Positions 32,254 through 40,225 of a DNA stretch of 64,000 nucleotides are shown piece after piece. A model generated the notes under the pieces. The model searched no databases. It was not told where the DNA came from and saw nothing but the letters and a program-made list of their open reading frames with translations. Source of the DNA: Neobacillus sp. PS3-40 (GTDB lineage Bacteria; Bacillota; Bacilli; Bacillales; Cytobacillaceae); the NCBI RefSeq assembly GCF_030915485.1, contig NZ_CP133266.1, forward strand, positions 2,484,001 through 2,548,000, written 5' to 3'. A program made the position numbers and the translations under genes. Each line of letters opens with the position of its first letter. The first letter of the stretch is position 1.

Positions 32254-32440
32254 TGACTTTTTTCCTACCGTTGATTTCCACTCCTCTATTTTCTAGAAAG
32301 TCTAAAACCTGTGAAATAGAAATTTGCCCACCGCCATTTTTTTCAAGTTCAATTAAAAATTCCATAGAAGCTTCTTTTTTGAAAATTTTCTCGAAATATA
32401 ACAATTTGTTATTTATATCAGTGTGTTTAAAATTATCCAT
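32240..32440 (-). CDS. Small protein of unknown function, convergent to the methylase gene
   Basis: A 66-aa frame starts at ATG 32440 (MDNFKHTDINNKLLYFEKIF) behind a good GGAGGA, 8 nt away. The longer in-frame start at 32509 has no RBS. The product is charged and helical, with GQISISQVLDFLENRG suggesting a small helix-turn-helix-like part. Its last 14 bp overlap the methylase gene tail to tail. It could regulate or inhibit the operon, but nothing proves that. Confidence 0.6.
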   Translation of the reverse strand: MDNFKHTDINNKLLYFEKIFKKEASMEFLIELEKNGGGQISISQVLDFLENRGVEINGRKKVINSP

Positions 32441-32800
32441 TATTCTATCCTCCATCAACAAATTAATTTTATGTATGTCTGTATTAAGATCTATTGCTAG
32501 TATACGCATGAATGAAATAATTTAATATTAGTTTTTTGCATGGAAAAACACATGAAATCACAAAACTTTGGGTACCGTTTTACAAGGAAAAGTACATAAC
32601 CTAAGTTAATTTGACATGGAGCCTATGCAGGCTATCGTGCCAGCCTATCCATGCAAAATCGTGCTATGATAATTCTGTATTTTTGATTGCACTCTCTGTA
32701 TTGTTTTCTTGCTACACCCTGTACTTTTATTTTGCATTACACAATATAAGTAAATCTAACTAACTTTACACTTTTTCAGACCTGAATAATATTTGAATTT

Positions 32801-32945
32801 AAATAACTTTATTGTTACTACACTTTACACTTTTATTGATAATGTCCTGAAAATTAAACAACTTTATTTTATGTCCCTTCACATTTGAAGCAGTGAAATG
32901 CAGGTTCATTGACTCCAAATCAAACAACTTTATTGTAAATGTACA
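32801..32945. repeat. Distal transposon end with TnsB-type repeats
   Basis: Copies of the end repeat in inverted orientation lie at 32801-32818 (AAATAACTTTATTGTTAC), 32851-32872 (AAATTAAACAACTTTATT...) and 32921-32942 (CAAACAACTTTATTGTAAAT), ending in TGTACA. The wider spacing than on the tnsA side repeats the asymmetry of Tn7 ends. The 32510-32800 stretch before it has no gene, only an interrupted inverted repeat at 32615-32653 and some weaker ACTTTACAC copies. Confidence 0.88.
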
Positions 32946-32950
32946 AGGGT
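32946..32950. repeat. Right copy of 5-bp target duplication AGGGT
   Basis: AGGGT follows the ACA end directly and equals 17023-17027. Confidence 0.9.
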
Positions 32951-32998
32951 TATTATCGAAAAAAAATTCGTTTAAAGTAAAATAAAACTGTTCACTAG

Positions 32999-33046
32999 CA
33001 CGAGTAAAAATTGGAGTATAGCTCCAGTTTTCACTCGTGTTTTTTT
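32999..33046 (+). terminator. Displaced native glmS terminator
   Basis: CACGAGT...TTGGAG-TATAG-CTCCAG...ACTCGTG is a long hairpin followed by seven T, about 50 bp after the transposon end. Before the insertion it would have been about 75 bp from the glmS stop. A close relative lies at 37824-37873. Confidence 0.82.
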
Positions 33047-33415
33047 ATGAAAATTTGGAAAAGGAAAAGAAGGAATAAAGAATAAAAGTGAAAGAGAAAA
33101 AGCGGAAAAAATCCTAATAAATCAACATTTTGAAAAAAAAAAGTAGAAAAAAGGAAAAAAACAGGGGAGAAAAAGAGGGATTCATTTACCGTTTTTATTT
33201 GATTTCAAAAATTGGGGGTCATTAAGAACTTTGTTTTTTACATTTTAACAGGGTGTGATGGTTTAACAAGTAATTTAAAATGATCAACCTTTTTTATAAA
33301 ACAATTTTCTCGCTAAATATGAAGAGAATCCATTTTGATCAATCTTTTTTCAAAATGGATTCTTTTAATTTGCGATATTAAGATGAAGGAATATTATTAG
33401 AAATTAATTAATAAG
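33047..33415. other. Gene-free stretch after the transposon
   Basis: The first 150 bp are strongly purine-rich (AAAAGGAAAAGAAGG-like). Near 33327-33363, AGAATCCATTTTGA pairs with TCAAAATGGATTCT, a probable terminator for sspH on the minus strand or a bidirectional one. No coding frame is convincing. Confidence 0.6.
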
Positions 33416-33595
33416 TTACTGTTCATTTAAGTTTGTTACAGAAACACTTTGTTTATTATTTGGTTCATTAAGTGAATGGATTGTAGCTGTTCCATTTTGT
33501 TTATCCACGTGCTCAATGTAAATACTTTCCCCATTATAGGTTACGTTTGCCCTTGTTGGGGAAGAAGAAATTTCTTGTGCTCGTTGTGCATTCAT
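33416..33595 (-). CDS. sspH: Small acid-soluble spore protein H family
   Basis: A minor SASP made in the forespore. The 59-aa protein starts MNAQRAQEISSSPTRANVTY and contains the family's YNGESIYIEHVD segment. It has the same length as B. subtilis SspH. ATG at 33595 follows AAGGAGGTGGCTATA; the slightly longer in-frame GTG overlaps that RBS. It is a single gene, probably forespore-expressed (SigG/SigF), though I cannot assign the promoter. Confidence 0.88.
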   Translation of the reverse strand: MNAQRAQEISSSPTRANVTYNGESIYIEHVDKQNGTATIHSLNEPNNKQSVSVTNLNEQ

Positions 33596-33938
33596 TATAG
33601 CCACCTCCTTTTGATTTCAATAGTTATACTATTTGTTCAAGATTGATTAGATATACTTGTCGGAATAGAAATTGCTTTCAGTTTCAAGTTGACTTTTCCC
33701 ATAGCTATTAAACGATAGCCTTAAATAAGGCTTCTTTATTTCAGTAAGGATGCTTTCGTAAAATAATTGAGAAGCTATGTTTTTGTAGCTCTTTTGCATT
33801 TTTTATATTCCACTTTCGGGTTTACTAAATGTGAAAAATAATCGAACTTTTCTAAGTTCCATTTTTTTTGAAAAAAATGGAGTCTTCTTATTGGCAGTAA
33901 ATCAGGGATTTATAAAAAAAGAAGTATTTTCATAGTTT

Positions 33939-33978
33939 TGATAAAATTGGTTTTAAGTGATAAAATTACCATGGTAAT
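33939..33978 (+). promoter_or_regulatory. Promoter with overlapping palindrome before the 34026 gene
   Basis: TTGATA at 33939-33944, a 16-bp spacer and TAAAAT at 33961-33966 form a SigA-like promoter. The perfect palindrome ATTACCATGGTAAT (33965-33978) covers the likely transcription start and looks like an operator. The rest of the 33596-34025 gap has only small A/T hairpins such as AGCCTTAAATAAGGCT (33717-33732). Confidence 0.6.
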
Positions 33979-34025
33979 AGTTGTTATGTTGCAAAATACG
34001 TAAACGATTGAAGGGATGTAAAACT

Positions 34026-34376
34026 ATGGCTAAAGAAGGTTATTATTCTATTAAAGTTAACCCATCAACAAAAACGATTGATATGGTAGTTAGTGGAACA
34101 TTTACACCAGAAAAAGCACTACAATTTGTTAATGATTATCAAAGTAAAGTTGGAACGATAAAAGCAGGAGAATTTATTTTAAAATGCGATTGTCGGGAAT
34201 TAGATGTTGTTACACAAGACATGATTCCAGACCTTGAAAATTGCTATCGTTTGTACCAGAGCTCTGGATTTAATAAAGTTGTTATTGAAATTAAAAAGAG
34301 CCCAGTTATTAAAATGCAATTAAGTCGTATTGGCCGTAATACTGGATTAACCAATTTGGAATTCGTTGAAGTTTAA
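34026..34376 (+). CDS. Conserved protein, possibly STAS-like (116 aa)
   Basis: The 116-aa protein starts MAKEGYYSIKVNPSTKTIDM behind GAAGGGA. The beta-alpha pattern (KTIDMVVSGTFTPEKALQFVNDY ... EFILKCDCRELDVVTQDMI) resembles a STAS or SpoIIAA-like fold, but I do not recognise the family. It has no membrane segment. It precedes a KAS III-like gene by 114 bp on the same strand, and the two may be functionally linked. Promoter and operator-like palindrome lie upstream. Confidence 0.7.
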   Translation: MAKEGYYSIKVNPSTKTIDMVVSGTFTPEKALQFVNDYQSKVGTIKAGEFILKCDCRELDVVTQDMIPDLENCYRLYQSSGFNKVVIEIKKSPVIKMQLSRIGRNTGLTNLEFVEV

Positions 34377-34490
34377 TAGCCATAACAAGAAAAGCAGGAT
34401 TCTTTATGGATCTTACTTTTTTTTTGTTGAAAATAACAGCTTTGAAATTAGTTTGTGATTTAAGAAAATATGGGAGGCAAAGATTAAAAC

Positions 34491-35480
34491 ATGACAAGCA
34501 TTAGCATTAAAGCAGTAGATATTTACCACCCAGAGAAAAGTGAAAACAATGATTATTACATTGAATATTTTAAGAAAAAAGGAAGAGATATTACTAGTTT
34601 CTTAGAATTTATGGGAAGAAAAGAACGATATTTTATTGATAATAAACATGAAAATTCGATAACAATGGCGATTGAAGCATCTAAACGTGTCTTAAAGAAA
34701 GCTCAATTAGCAGGAGAAGATATTGATTTAATCATATTTTCCACACAAGTTCCAGAAAAAACCTTTCCGACAAATGTAATGTATGTACATAACGCAATTG
34801 GTGGGAAGCACAGTGCAATTGCATTGGACATGAATGTAAATTGTGCTGGAATGACGACTGCAGTTGATATGGCTTCGCGTTATCTCTCTTCAAATCCTTA
34901 TATGAAGAGAGCGTTAGTTGTAGGGTCTGACTATCTTTCTCTTCTTGCTAATCCTGATGAGGAAATTAGCTTTGCCAATTTTGGAGATGCATCATCTGCT
35001 GTTATTTTAGAAAACACAGCAGATGATAATACAGGTTTTATCGATGCTATTTATGATATAGATTCTGATAATAGAAATAATATTCAATATCCTGAAATGG
35101 GACTATCTAGGTCTATAACTGAAAAAATTGATGGACAAGGAATTAAGTGGCTACCTTTTGATGGAAGCATGATCTTACCAGCTACGTATGAAATGATTGA
35201 AACACTTTTAAAACGTAATCATTTAAAGATCGATGATATAAACGGATTTTGTTTATCCCAATTTGCCCTTTCTAACATTTTAAAAGTACAAGAACATTTT
35301 GAAATACCGAGTGAAAAAATCATATATGTAGGAGATGAGTATGGATATACTGGGACAAGTAGTCCGTTTATTGCCTTATATGAAGGGATTGAATCAGGTC
35401 AAATTAGACGTGGAGATTATGTGCTTTTCTGGACTGTAGGAGGAGGACATGAACTTATTGCAATGTTATTTAAATACTAG
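34491..35480 (+). CDS. Ketoacyl-ACP synthase III-like thiolase-fold protein with altered active site
   Basis: The 329-aa protein has the KAS III (FabH) fold: catalytic Cys at residue 118 (NVNCAGMTTAVDMA), FGDASSAVIL near 165, and the C-terminal GGGHELIAML segment. The His of the usual HQAN motif is replaced by Ser256 (SQFALSN), and the Asn of the GNT motif by Tyr286 (YGYTGTSS). It probably does not condense malonyl-ACP like FabH; an acyl-transfer or priming role is possible. It follows the STAS-like gene and ends at a terminator. Start ATG behind GGGAGGC. Confidence 0.85.
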   Translation: MTSISIKAVDIYHPEKSENNDYYIEYFKKKGRDITSFLEFMGRKERYFIDNKHENSITMAIEASKRVLKKAQLAGEDIDLIIFSTQVPEKTFPTNVMYVHNAIGGKHSAIALDMNVNCAGMTTAVDMASRYLSSNPYMKRALVVGSDYLSLLANPDEEISFANFGDASSAVILENTADDNTGFIDAIYDIDSDNRNNIQYPEMGLSRSITEKIDGQGIKWLPFDGSMILPATYEMIETLLKRNHLKIDDINGFCLSQFALSNILKVQEHFEIPSEKIIYVGDEYGYTGTSSPFIALYEGIESGQIRRGDYVLFWTVGGGHELIAMLFKY

Positions 35481-35490
35481 CATTTTTATA

Positions 35491-35520
35491 AAAACAAGAG
35501 AGCCCATTCTCTTGTTTTTA
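35491..35520. terminator. Terminator after the KAS III-like gene
   Basis: AAAACAAGAGA and TCTCTTGTTTTT pair; the A-run and T-run allow termination in both directions. Confidence 0.85.
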
Positions 35521-35590
35521 TGTGTGCTTGGCAGCATATTGCTCTAATGGGTGGAAGTCCCTATCGTACTGTTGTGGCGAAAACAACTGC

Positions 35591-36553
35591 TTATGGGCAA
35601 TATAAATATAATCTCTCTTGTAAACCTTCTAAGACTTCTTCTGGAACTTCCTTGACCAAGAGATCCCCACCTAGAAAAAGTAGCCAATTTGTTATTTCGG
35701 TCACTTCTTCGGGCTTAATAATATTGATAAAAGTCTTTAGAATGGCTGTGGTTTGGTAAGGATTCGTATAGGAAATTGAAACTTTTAAAGGATGGTATTT
35801 TTTGAATTGGGCAATCGCTTTTGGACCAAGTTCAAGGATAAGGTTGATTTCTTCTCCCTGCTTACTTAGTTTTTCTAAAATCTTTTTCTTACTTAATCTT
35901 TTTTTCTCCGGGTAGGGTTTGACATCGGTGAGTTCATCGACAGGAAAAATCTTCTTCTTTTCTTCCTTTAAGTCAAAGCCTTCAATCAGCCAAACGCTTT
36001 TTTCATGATAAAGGTGCAAGAGATAGATTGGATAAGACTTTATTACCTTCTCTTCTTTGATGGTAATCCATAAATAGCGATCCAAAAGAAGAGTTTGGAT
36101 GAGTTTTTCTACCATGGGATGGGGGATGTCCGAAAGCTCAAGCAGGTCGGGATTATTGGGATTGGTCCCCTCAAAAAGCAAGATTTGATTTAACAGAACA
36201 AGGTCATCTTGCTGGTTTTCTGAGATGAGGCCAAGTAATTTTTCAGCTAAAGACTGACGACTTTTTAGATAGGGAAGTTGTTGATTTCTGGTGGCCATAA
36301 AGGCAATAAAAAGAGCTTTGACCTCATTATCGGTAAAACGAACCTCGGGCAGGACAGAATTGTGCATGACAAAATACCCCCCATCCCTTCCAACTTCAGC
36401 GATAAGTGGCATCCCCAAGGCTTCTATTTCTCTGATATCTCTAATAGCTGTCGAACGAGAGATGTTAAACTCTCGCATGATTTCAGAAACGGTAAAGTGG
36501 GCGCGGTTGTTGATATACCGCATGATGGTATTAATCCGTTCAACTTTTTTCAT
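35591..36553 (-). CDS. yobV: YafY/YobV-type WYL-domain transcriptional regulator
   Basis: The 320-aa protein has an N-terminal HTH_11 domain (residues 1-60, FTVSEIMREFNISRSTAIRDI) and a WYL effector domain (about 140-310, with LLDRYLWITI and SVWLIEGFD). Such regulators repress divergently encoded neighbours. It is divergent from a GyrI-like gene, the same pairing as B. subtilis yobV/yobU, which supports the symbol. Their shared 110-bp control region holds the promoters. Confidence 0.8.
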   Translation of the reverse strand: MKKVERINTIMRYINNRAHFTVSEIMREFNISRSTAIRDIREIEALGMPLIAEVGRDGGYFVMHNSVLPEVRFTDNEVKALFIAFMATRNQQLPYLKSRQSLAEKLLGLISENQQDDLVLLNQILLFEGTNPNNPDLLELSDIPHPMVEKLIQTLLLDRYLWITIKEEKVIKSYPIYLLHLYHEKSVWLIEGFDLKEEKKKIFPVDELTDVKPYPEKKRLSKKKILEKLSKQGEEINLILELGPKAIAQFKKYHPLKVSISYTNPYQTTAILKTFINIIKPEEVTEITNWLLFLGGDLLVKEVPEEVLEGLQERLYLYCP

Positions 36554-36663
36554 CAGGACTCCTAAACAGTATCAATTTTTGACATGATTTAAGGCTATCA
36601 TATAACTATCAAGTGAAGTGGACAAGTCATTTGATTAATATAATAAAGAGGTAGGTTTTGAAA

Positions 36664-37143
36664 ATGGCAGATTATACCCTAGAAGAAAAAGATAGCTTTA
36701 CCGTTATAGGTTTGGGAACTGAGCTTAAGAGCCATTACACAGATTTTGCCGGCTTAAATAAGGAAAAGTCAGATTTTTGGCAGGCGGTAAGCCAAGATGG
36801 AAGGCTTGACACTTTAAAAGCCCTTGCCACAAATGACTACATTTTTGCCGTAAATGAAGCGGTGAATAACAAGATGATGCATTATGCTGGAGTCTTGAGC
36901 GAGGCATCAGCACCAGAAGAAGCAAGAGTGATCCAATTTCCTAAGGGAGAATACCTAGTTGTTAAAGGGGAAGGGAAAACAGCTGATGAATTGAATAATA
37001 AGCTTGCTGGCCTTGCCTTTGGACAAGTCTTGCCAGAAGCAAAGAATTTTGCCTATGTTGGTGGGCCCAATGCAACGGTTGAGATGGGTCAGCGAAACGA
37101 CTTAATTCTTGGTGAAATGTGGATTCCTGTTGTTAGGAAATAA
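36664..37143 (+). CDS. yobU: GyrI-like effector-binding protein, YobU type
   Basis: The 159-aa protein matches the stand-alone AraC effector-binding/GyrI-like fold: ADYTLEEKDSFTVIGLGTEL, FPKGEYLVVKGEG near 100, and NDLILGEMWIPVV at the end. Such proteins bind small molecules. ATG at 36664 is preferred to TTG at 36658 because AAAGAGG is then 8 nt away. It is divergent from the yobV-like gene and is followed after 22 bp by another gene, probably in the same operon. Confidence 0.78.
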   Translation: MADYTLEEKDSFTVIGLGTELKSHYTDFAGLNKEKSDFWQAVSQDGRLDTLKALATNDYIFAVNEAVNNKMMHYAGVLSEASAPEEARVIQFPKGEYLVVKGEGKTADELNNKLAGLAFGQVLPEAKNFAYVGGPNATVEMGQRNDLILGEMWIPVVRK

Positions 37144-37165
37144 AGAAATAAAAGGAGAGATGCAA

Positions 37166-37633
37166 ATGTCCTATATCGTTGATTTTAAAAATGTGTCTCC
37201 AGTTGGTTTAGAGACCTCACCAGTAGTAAGCGCGCTTGCTGGCTTACGTGCTAATGAAGCCCGTTATTTTATGAATAAATACAAGCATGAATTTACGGTT
37301 GTACCAGCTAGCGAGTCCGGGGAGACCCTTGATTATGTGAACCGAATTTTGAAAGAAGAACGTGATATTGAGTTTGCTGCCAAACCTTTAGAAACGTCAC
37401 GTTTTCAAGTGGAAAATATCAAAATGGCCTACGTTTTTTATGAGGATGGTCTTTGTGTCAACGTCATGTATTCACTTGATGACCCTAAGCCGAAGCGGGC
37501 CGTTGGTTTTAAGCTTTCTGAGGGGATGGAGGTACCAAAGGAGTTAGAAGGGAAGTTTAAGTTTGCTAGGCAGAAGTCTAAATTAGCTGGAACCATTCGG
37601 GGCTCGTATTTTGTCATTAAAGGAGAATATTAG
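37166..37633 (+). CDS. Conserved hypothetical protein (155 aa)
   Basis: ATG at 37166 lies 8 nt after AAGGAG. The protein starts MSYIVDFKNVSPVGLETSPV and ends IRGSYFVIKGEY. It has no signal peptide or membrane segments and looks like a mixed alpha/beta globular protein. I do not recognise the family. It sits 22 bp after the GyrI-like gene, so it is likely part of the yobU-like operon controlled by the WYL regulator. Confidence 0.75.
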   Translation: MSYIVDFKNVSPVGLETSPVVSALAGLRANEARYFMNKYKHEFTVVPASESGETLDYVNRILKEERDIEFAAKPLETSRFQVENIKMAYVFYEDGLCVNVMYSLDDPKPKRAVGFKLSEGMEVPKELEGKFKFARQKSKLAGTIRGSYFVIKGEY

Positions 37634-37823
37634 AGTAAAACATTTTCCTTACACAATAATGTGTGTCCTAATATAAAAAAGTGTGGTCAAGATCGAAGGA
37701 AAATCAGGTTAGATGCCTGGTTCTACTCCAAGTTATTTTTATGCAGATTTCAGTGAATTGGTAAACAAATGAGCAAAAGGCGTGAAATATGATCGTTCAT
37801 AGTTTAAAATAGCTATAAACTAG

Positions 37824-37873
37824 CACGAGCGAAAATTGGAGTATGCCTCCGGTTTTCACTCGTGTATTTTTTT
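37824..37873 (+). terminator. Hairpin terminator, near-copy of the one after glmS
   Basis: CACGAGC...TTGGAG-TAT-GCCTCCGG...ACTCGTG followed by a T-run. It differs from 32999-33046 by only a few bases, over about 50 bp. The 37634-37823 stretch before it has no gene. Confidence 0.75.
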
Positions 37874-37877
37874 CCTA

Positions 37878-37906
37878 TTGACATGCTGGAAAAGTGGTAG
37901 TATTAT
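37878..37906 (+). promoter_or_regulatory. Promoter of the MarR-MFS operon
   Basis: TTGACA at 37878-37883, a 17-bp spacer and TATTAT at 37901-37906. AT-rich half-palindromes downstream (37910-37960) may bind the MarR protein. Confidence 0.75.
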
Positions 37907-37981
37907 TTTGTTTGTTAATTATTTTAGCTACTAAGATATTTTGCAAATAAGTAATTAAGTTTCTAAAGGAGAATTCCGATC

Positions 37982-38434
37982 GTGGCAGAACATAATGAAA
38001 ATTTTGTGGATCGTAAACGAGAAATATTGCAGGAAGTTCAAGGATTGTTTGAAGCTGTTGCCCGTAAGCTCAAACATAAAATCCAGCATTCCCAATCTGC
38101 TTTCCAGCTTGCAGGTGGGCAAGTATTCGTAATGATGATGCTTCATAGACAAGAAATATGTAAAGCATCAGATATTGCTGCTCATTTGGGCATAACCTCA
38201 GGAGCCGTTACAGGATTAACCGATAAGATGGTGAAAATGGGGATATTAAATCGTATCCGTTCGGAAGAAGATCGCCGTGTCGTACAATTCTCGCTTACGG
38301 CTAAAGGGATCGAGGTTTTGGAGCATATTCGCCAGGAGCGCCTGCAAATGTTACTTGGCACGTTTGAAAATCTCGGGACAGAAGATTTAGAAAAAATGTT
38401 GGAAGTATTCACTAAGTTGAATGCTGTCCTATAA
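37982..38434 (+). CDS. MarR-family transcriptional regulator
   Basis: The 150-aa protein has the MarR winged-helix: ASDIAAHLGITSGAVTGLTDKMVKMG (about 60-86) and the wing RSEEDRRVVQFSLTAKG (about 91-107). GTG at 37982 follows AAAGGAGAATTCCGATC. It is 21 bp before an efflux gene and most likely represses this pair until a toxic compound binds; the ligand is unknown. Confidence 0.9.
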   Translation: MAEHNENFVDRKREILQEVQGLFEAVARKLKHKIQHSQSAFQLAGGQVFVMMMLHRQEICKASDIAAHLGITSGAVTGLTDKMVKMGILNRIRSEEDRRVVQFSLTAKGIEVLEHIRQERLQMLLGTFENLGTEDLEKMLEVFTKLNAVL

Positions 38435-38455
38435 TAATTTACAAGGAGTGGAATT

Positions 38456-40036
38456 ATGACTGAAACAATATTGACACCGAAGCAAATCCGTTGGATTGTC
38501 ACTGGACTTATGCTCGGTCTTTTGCTTTCTTCACTTGATCAAACCATCGTTTCAACTGCGATGCCCACAGTTATTGCAGATTTACATGGACTATCACTTT
38601 ACAGCTGGGTATTTTCCATCTATATGTTGACTTCAACAACATCGGTCCCTATTTTTGGTAAGTTGGCTGATTTATTTGGTAGAAGATTGATTTACTTAAT
38701 AGGAATGGGCTTTTTCCTCGTGGGTTCTGCTCTTTGTGGCTTTTCCCATAATATGACGGAACTCATTATATTCCGGGCTATTCAAGGGATTGGCGCAGGG
38801 GCTTTAATGCCGATCGCTATGACGGTTATCGGGGATATCTTTCCGCCGGAGCGTCGTGGTAAAATGCAAGGTCTTTTTGGAGCAGTCTTTGGTCTTTCGA
38901 GTGTGGTAGGACCGGCAATCGGTGGTTTTATCGTTGATAATTTTAATTGGCAGTGGATTTTCTACATTAACCTTCCGATTGGAATTGCAGCAGCTATTGT
39001 TCTTGCTATATTCTTAAAAGAATCCAAAAGTGATGAGAAGAAATCCATCGACTGGGGTGGAGCGCTTGTTTTGACAGGTGCTGTTGTAACATTGCTTCTT
39101 GCACTTGTGCTTGGAGGCGGAACCGAAAGTGATACGGGTACACATTATCCTTGGGGATCTCCGCAGATAATCGGACTATTTTCTGCCAGCGCTATACTAA
39201 TTGCATCATTTATTCTAATTGAATCAAAGGTAAAAGAGCCGATTATCCCGCTTCACTTGTTTAAAAAACGTGTTATTTCTGTTTCTAGCATTGTAGGCTT
39301 TTTCATGGGAATTGGAATGTTTGGAGCTATTACGTATATTCCTTTATTTGTCCAAGGTGTTATTGGGTCATCTGCATCTAGAGCGGGTTACATTCTTACG
39401 CCGCTCATGCTCTCGCTGATCTTATCAAGTATCATCGGTGGTAGAATTATCGCCAAAGTATCTTACCGTGTTATTATTGTTACTTCGATGTGTATCATGA
39501 CGATAGGCTTCTATCTTATGTCTCAAATGGATATCCATACAACAAATAGTGCTATCGTTTTATATATGATTATTTCTGGTTTTGGAATGGGTGCATTGAT
39601 GCCTGTATTAACTATTGCAGTTCAAAGTGCCGTTCCAAAAGAACAACGTGGGGTTGCAACTTCTTCCTCACAGTTCTTTCGCTCGATTGGTGCAACATTA
39701 GGTGTGAGTGTTATGGGCGCACTAATGACGAATAAAATGAATGAAGGCATTCAAAATCTAGGCACTATTCTTCCTAATATCCCAAAGGAAGTAATAGCAA
39801 AATTTGCAAATCCGCAAATCTTATTAAATGCAAAAGCAAGAGCAAGTATGCCGCCTGCCCTTTTAGATCAAGTACGCGGAGTATTAGCTAATTCAATCAC
39901 AGTTATTTTCGTTAGTGGTGTCATTTTCATAATAATCGGCCTTATAGCTGGCTTGTTCATGGGTCGTGAACGTCTTAAAAAGACTGAAGAAAACGAACCA
40001 AAGGAAGCTTTAAAAACCAAGCCAGAATTGACGTAA
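38456..40036 (+). CDS. DHA2-family multidrug efflux MFS transporter
   Basis: The 526-aa membrane protein has about 14 hydrophobic segments. DHA2 motifs are seen: LDQTIVSTAMPTI-like LDQTIVSTAMPTV near residue 25, motif A GKLADLFGRR near 68, and motif C-like GPAIGGFIVD near 157. Such proton antiporters export drugs, dyes or detergents. It follows the MarR gene and ends at a strong terminator. Start ATG behind AAGGAGTGG. The C-terminal tail is charged and cytoplasmic. Confidence 0.92.
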   Translation: MTETILTPKQIRWIVTGLMLGLLLSSLDQTIVSTAMPTVIADLHGLSLYSWVFSIYMLTSTTSVPIFGKLADLFGRRLIYLIGMGFFLVGSALCGFSHNMTELIIFRAIQGIGAGALMPIAMTVIGDIFPPERRGKMQGLFGAVFGLSSVVGPAIGGFIVDNFNWQWIFYINLPIGIAAAIVLAIFLKESKSDEKKSIDWGGALVLTGAVVTLLLALVLGGGTESDTGTHYPWGSPQIIGLFSASAILIASFILIESKVKEPIIPLHLFKKRVISVSSIVGFFMGIGMFGAITYIPLFVQGVIGSSASRAGYILTPLMLSLILSSIIGGRIIAKVSYRVIIVTSMCIMTIGFYLMSQMDIHTTNSAIVLYMIISGFGMGALMPVLTIAVQSAVPKEQRGVATSSSQFFRSIGATLGVSVMGALMTNKMNEGIQNLGTILPNIPKEVIAKFANPQILLNAKARASMPPALLDQVRGVLANSITVIFVSGVIFIIIGLIAGLFMGRERLKKTEENEPKEALKTKPELT

Positions 40037-40051
40037 TCCATAAACAAATGA

Positions 40052-40095
40052 AGTCGTCAAGCATCAGCAAGAAAGCTGAGCTTGACGGCTTTTTG
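40052..40095 (+). terminator. Terminator after the MFS gene
   Basis: GTCGTCAAGC and GCTTGACGGC with an inner AGC/GCT pair are followed by TTTTT. Confidence 0.9.
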
Positions 40096-40225
40096 TTATT
40101 TAATCGTATATCCAAACAAACTATTTACGGAAAGTAGTAGAATTTTTCTATTAACAAATATTGAGCAACTTCTTCTTTATGATTATGATAAACATAATGG
40201 TTAAAAATGAAAGGGGTTTCTGAAC

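Larger units (their letters stand above)
17028..32945 (+). mobile_element. Complete Tn7-like transposon inserted at attTn7 downstream of glmS
   Basis: The 15.9-kb element begins TGTTGATTACAAATAAAG and ends, read inward on the other strand, TGTACATTTACAATAAAG. Both ends carry several copies of a 20-bp TnsB-type repeat. It is flanked by AGGGT duplications and contains tnsA-B-C-D-E in Tn7 order, with the tnsA side next to glmS as in Tn7. The insertion starts 25 bp after the glmS stop, the expected attTn7 distance. Cargo is one HEPN-like gene before tnsA, and a kinase-receiver-HNH-methylase operon plus a small gene after tnsE. I found no Cas gene or CRISPR array. The DNA looks more AT-rich than the flanks. 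Confidence 0.95.

Noticed and set aside
32253-32525. Plus-strand 90-aa frame after the methylase
   Set aside because: It has no RBS and is the complement of the better-supported small minus-strand gene.
17028-32945. CRISPR-associated transposon
   Set aside because: No Cas gene, no repeat-spacer array and a full TnsD/TnsE set are seen; the only repeats are TnsB-type end sites.
33050-33200. Purine-rich tract as a possible coding or phage-derived sequence
   Set aside because: Stops in all frames and simple AAAAGG-type composition; nothing beyond low complexity.
35520-35759. Plus-strand 79-aa frame
   Set aside because: It overlaps the end of the yobV-like gene and has no RBS or family look.
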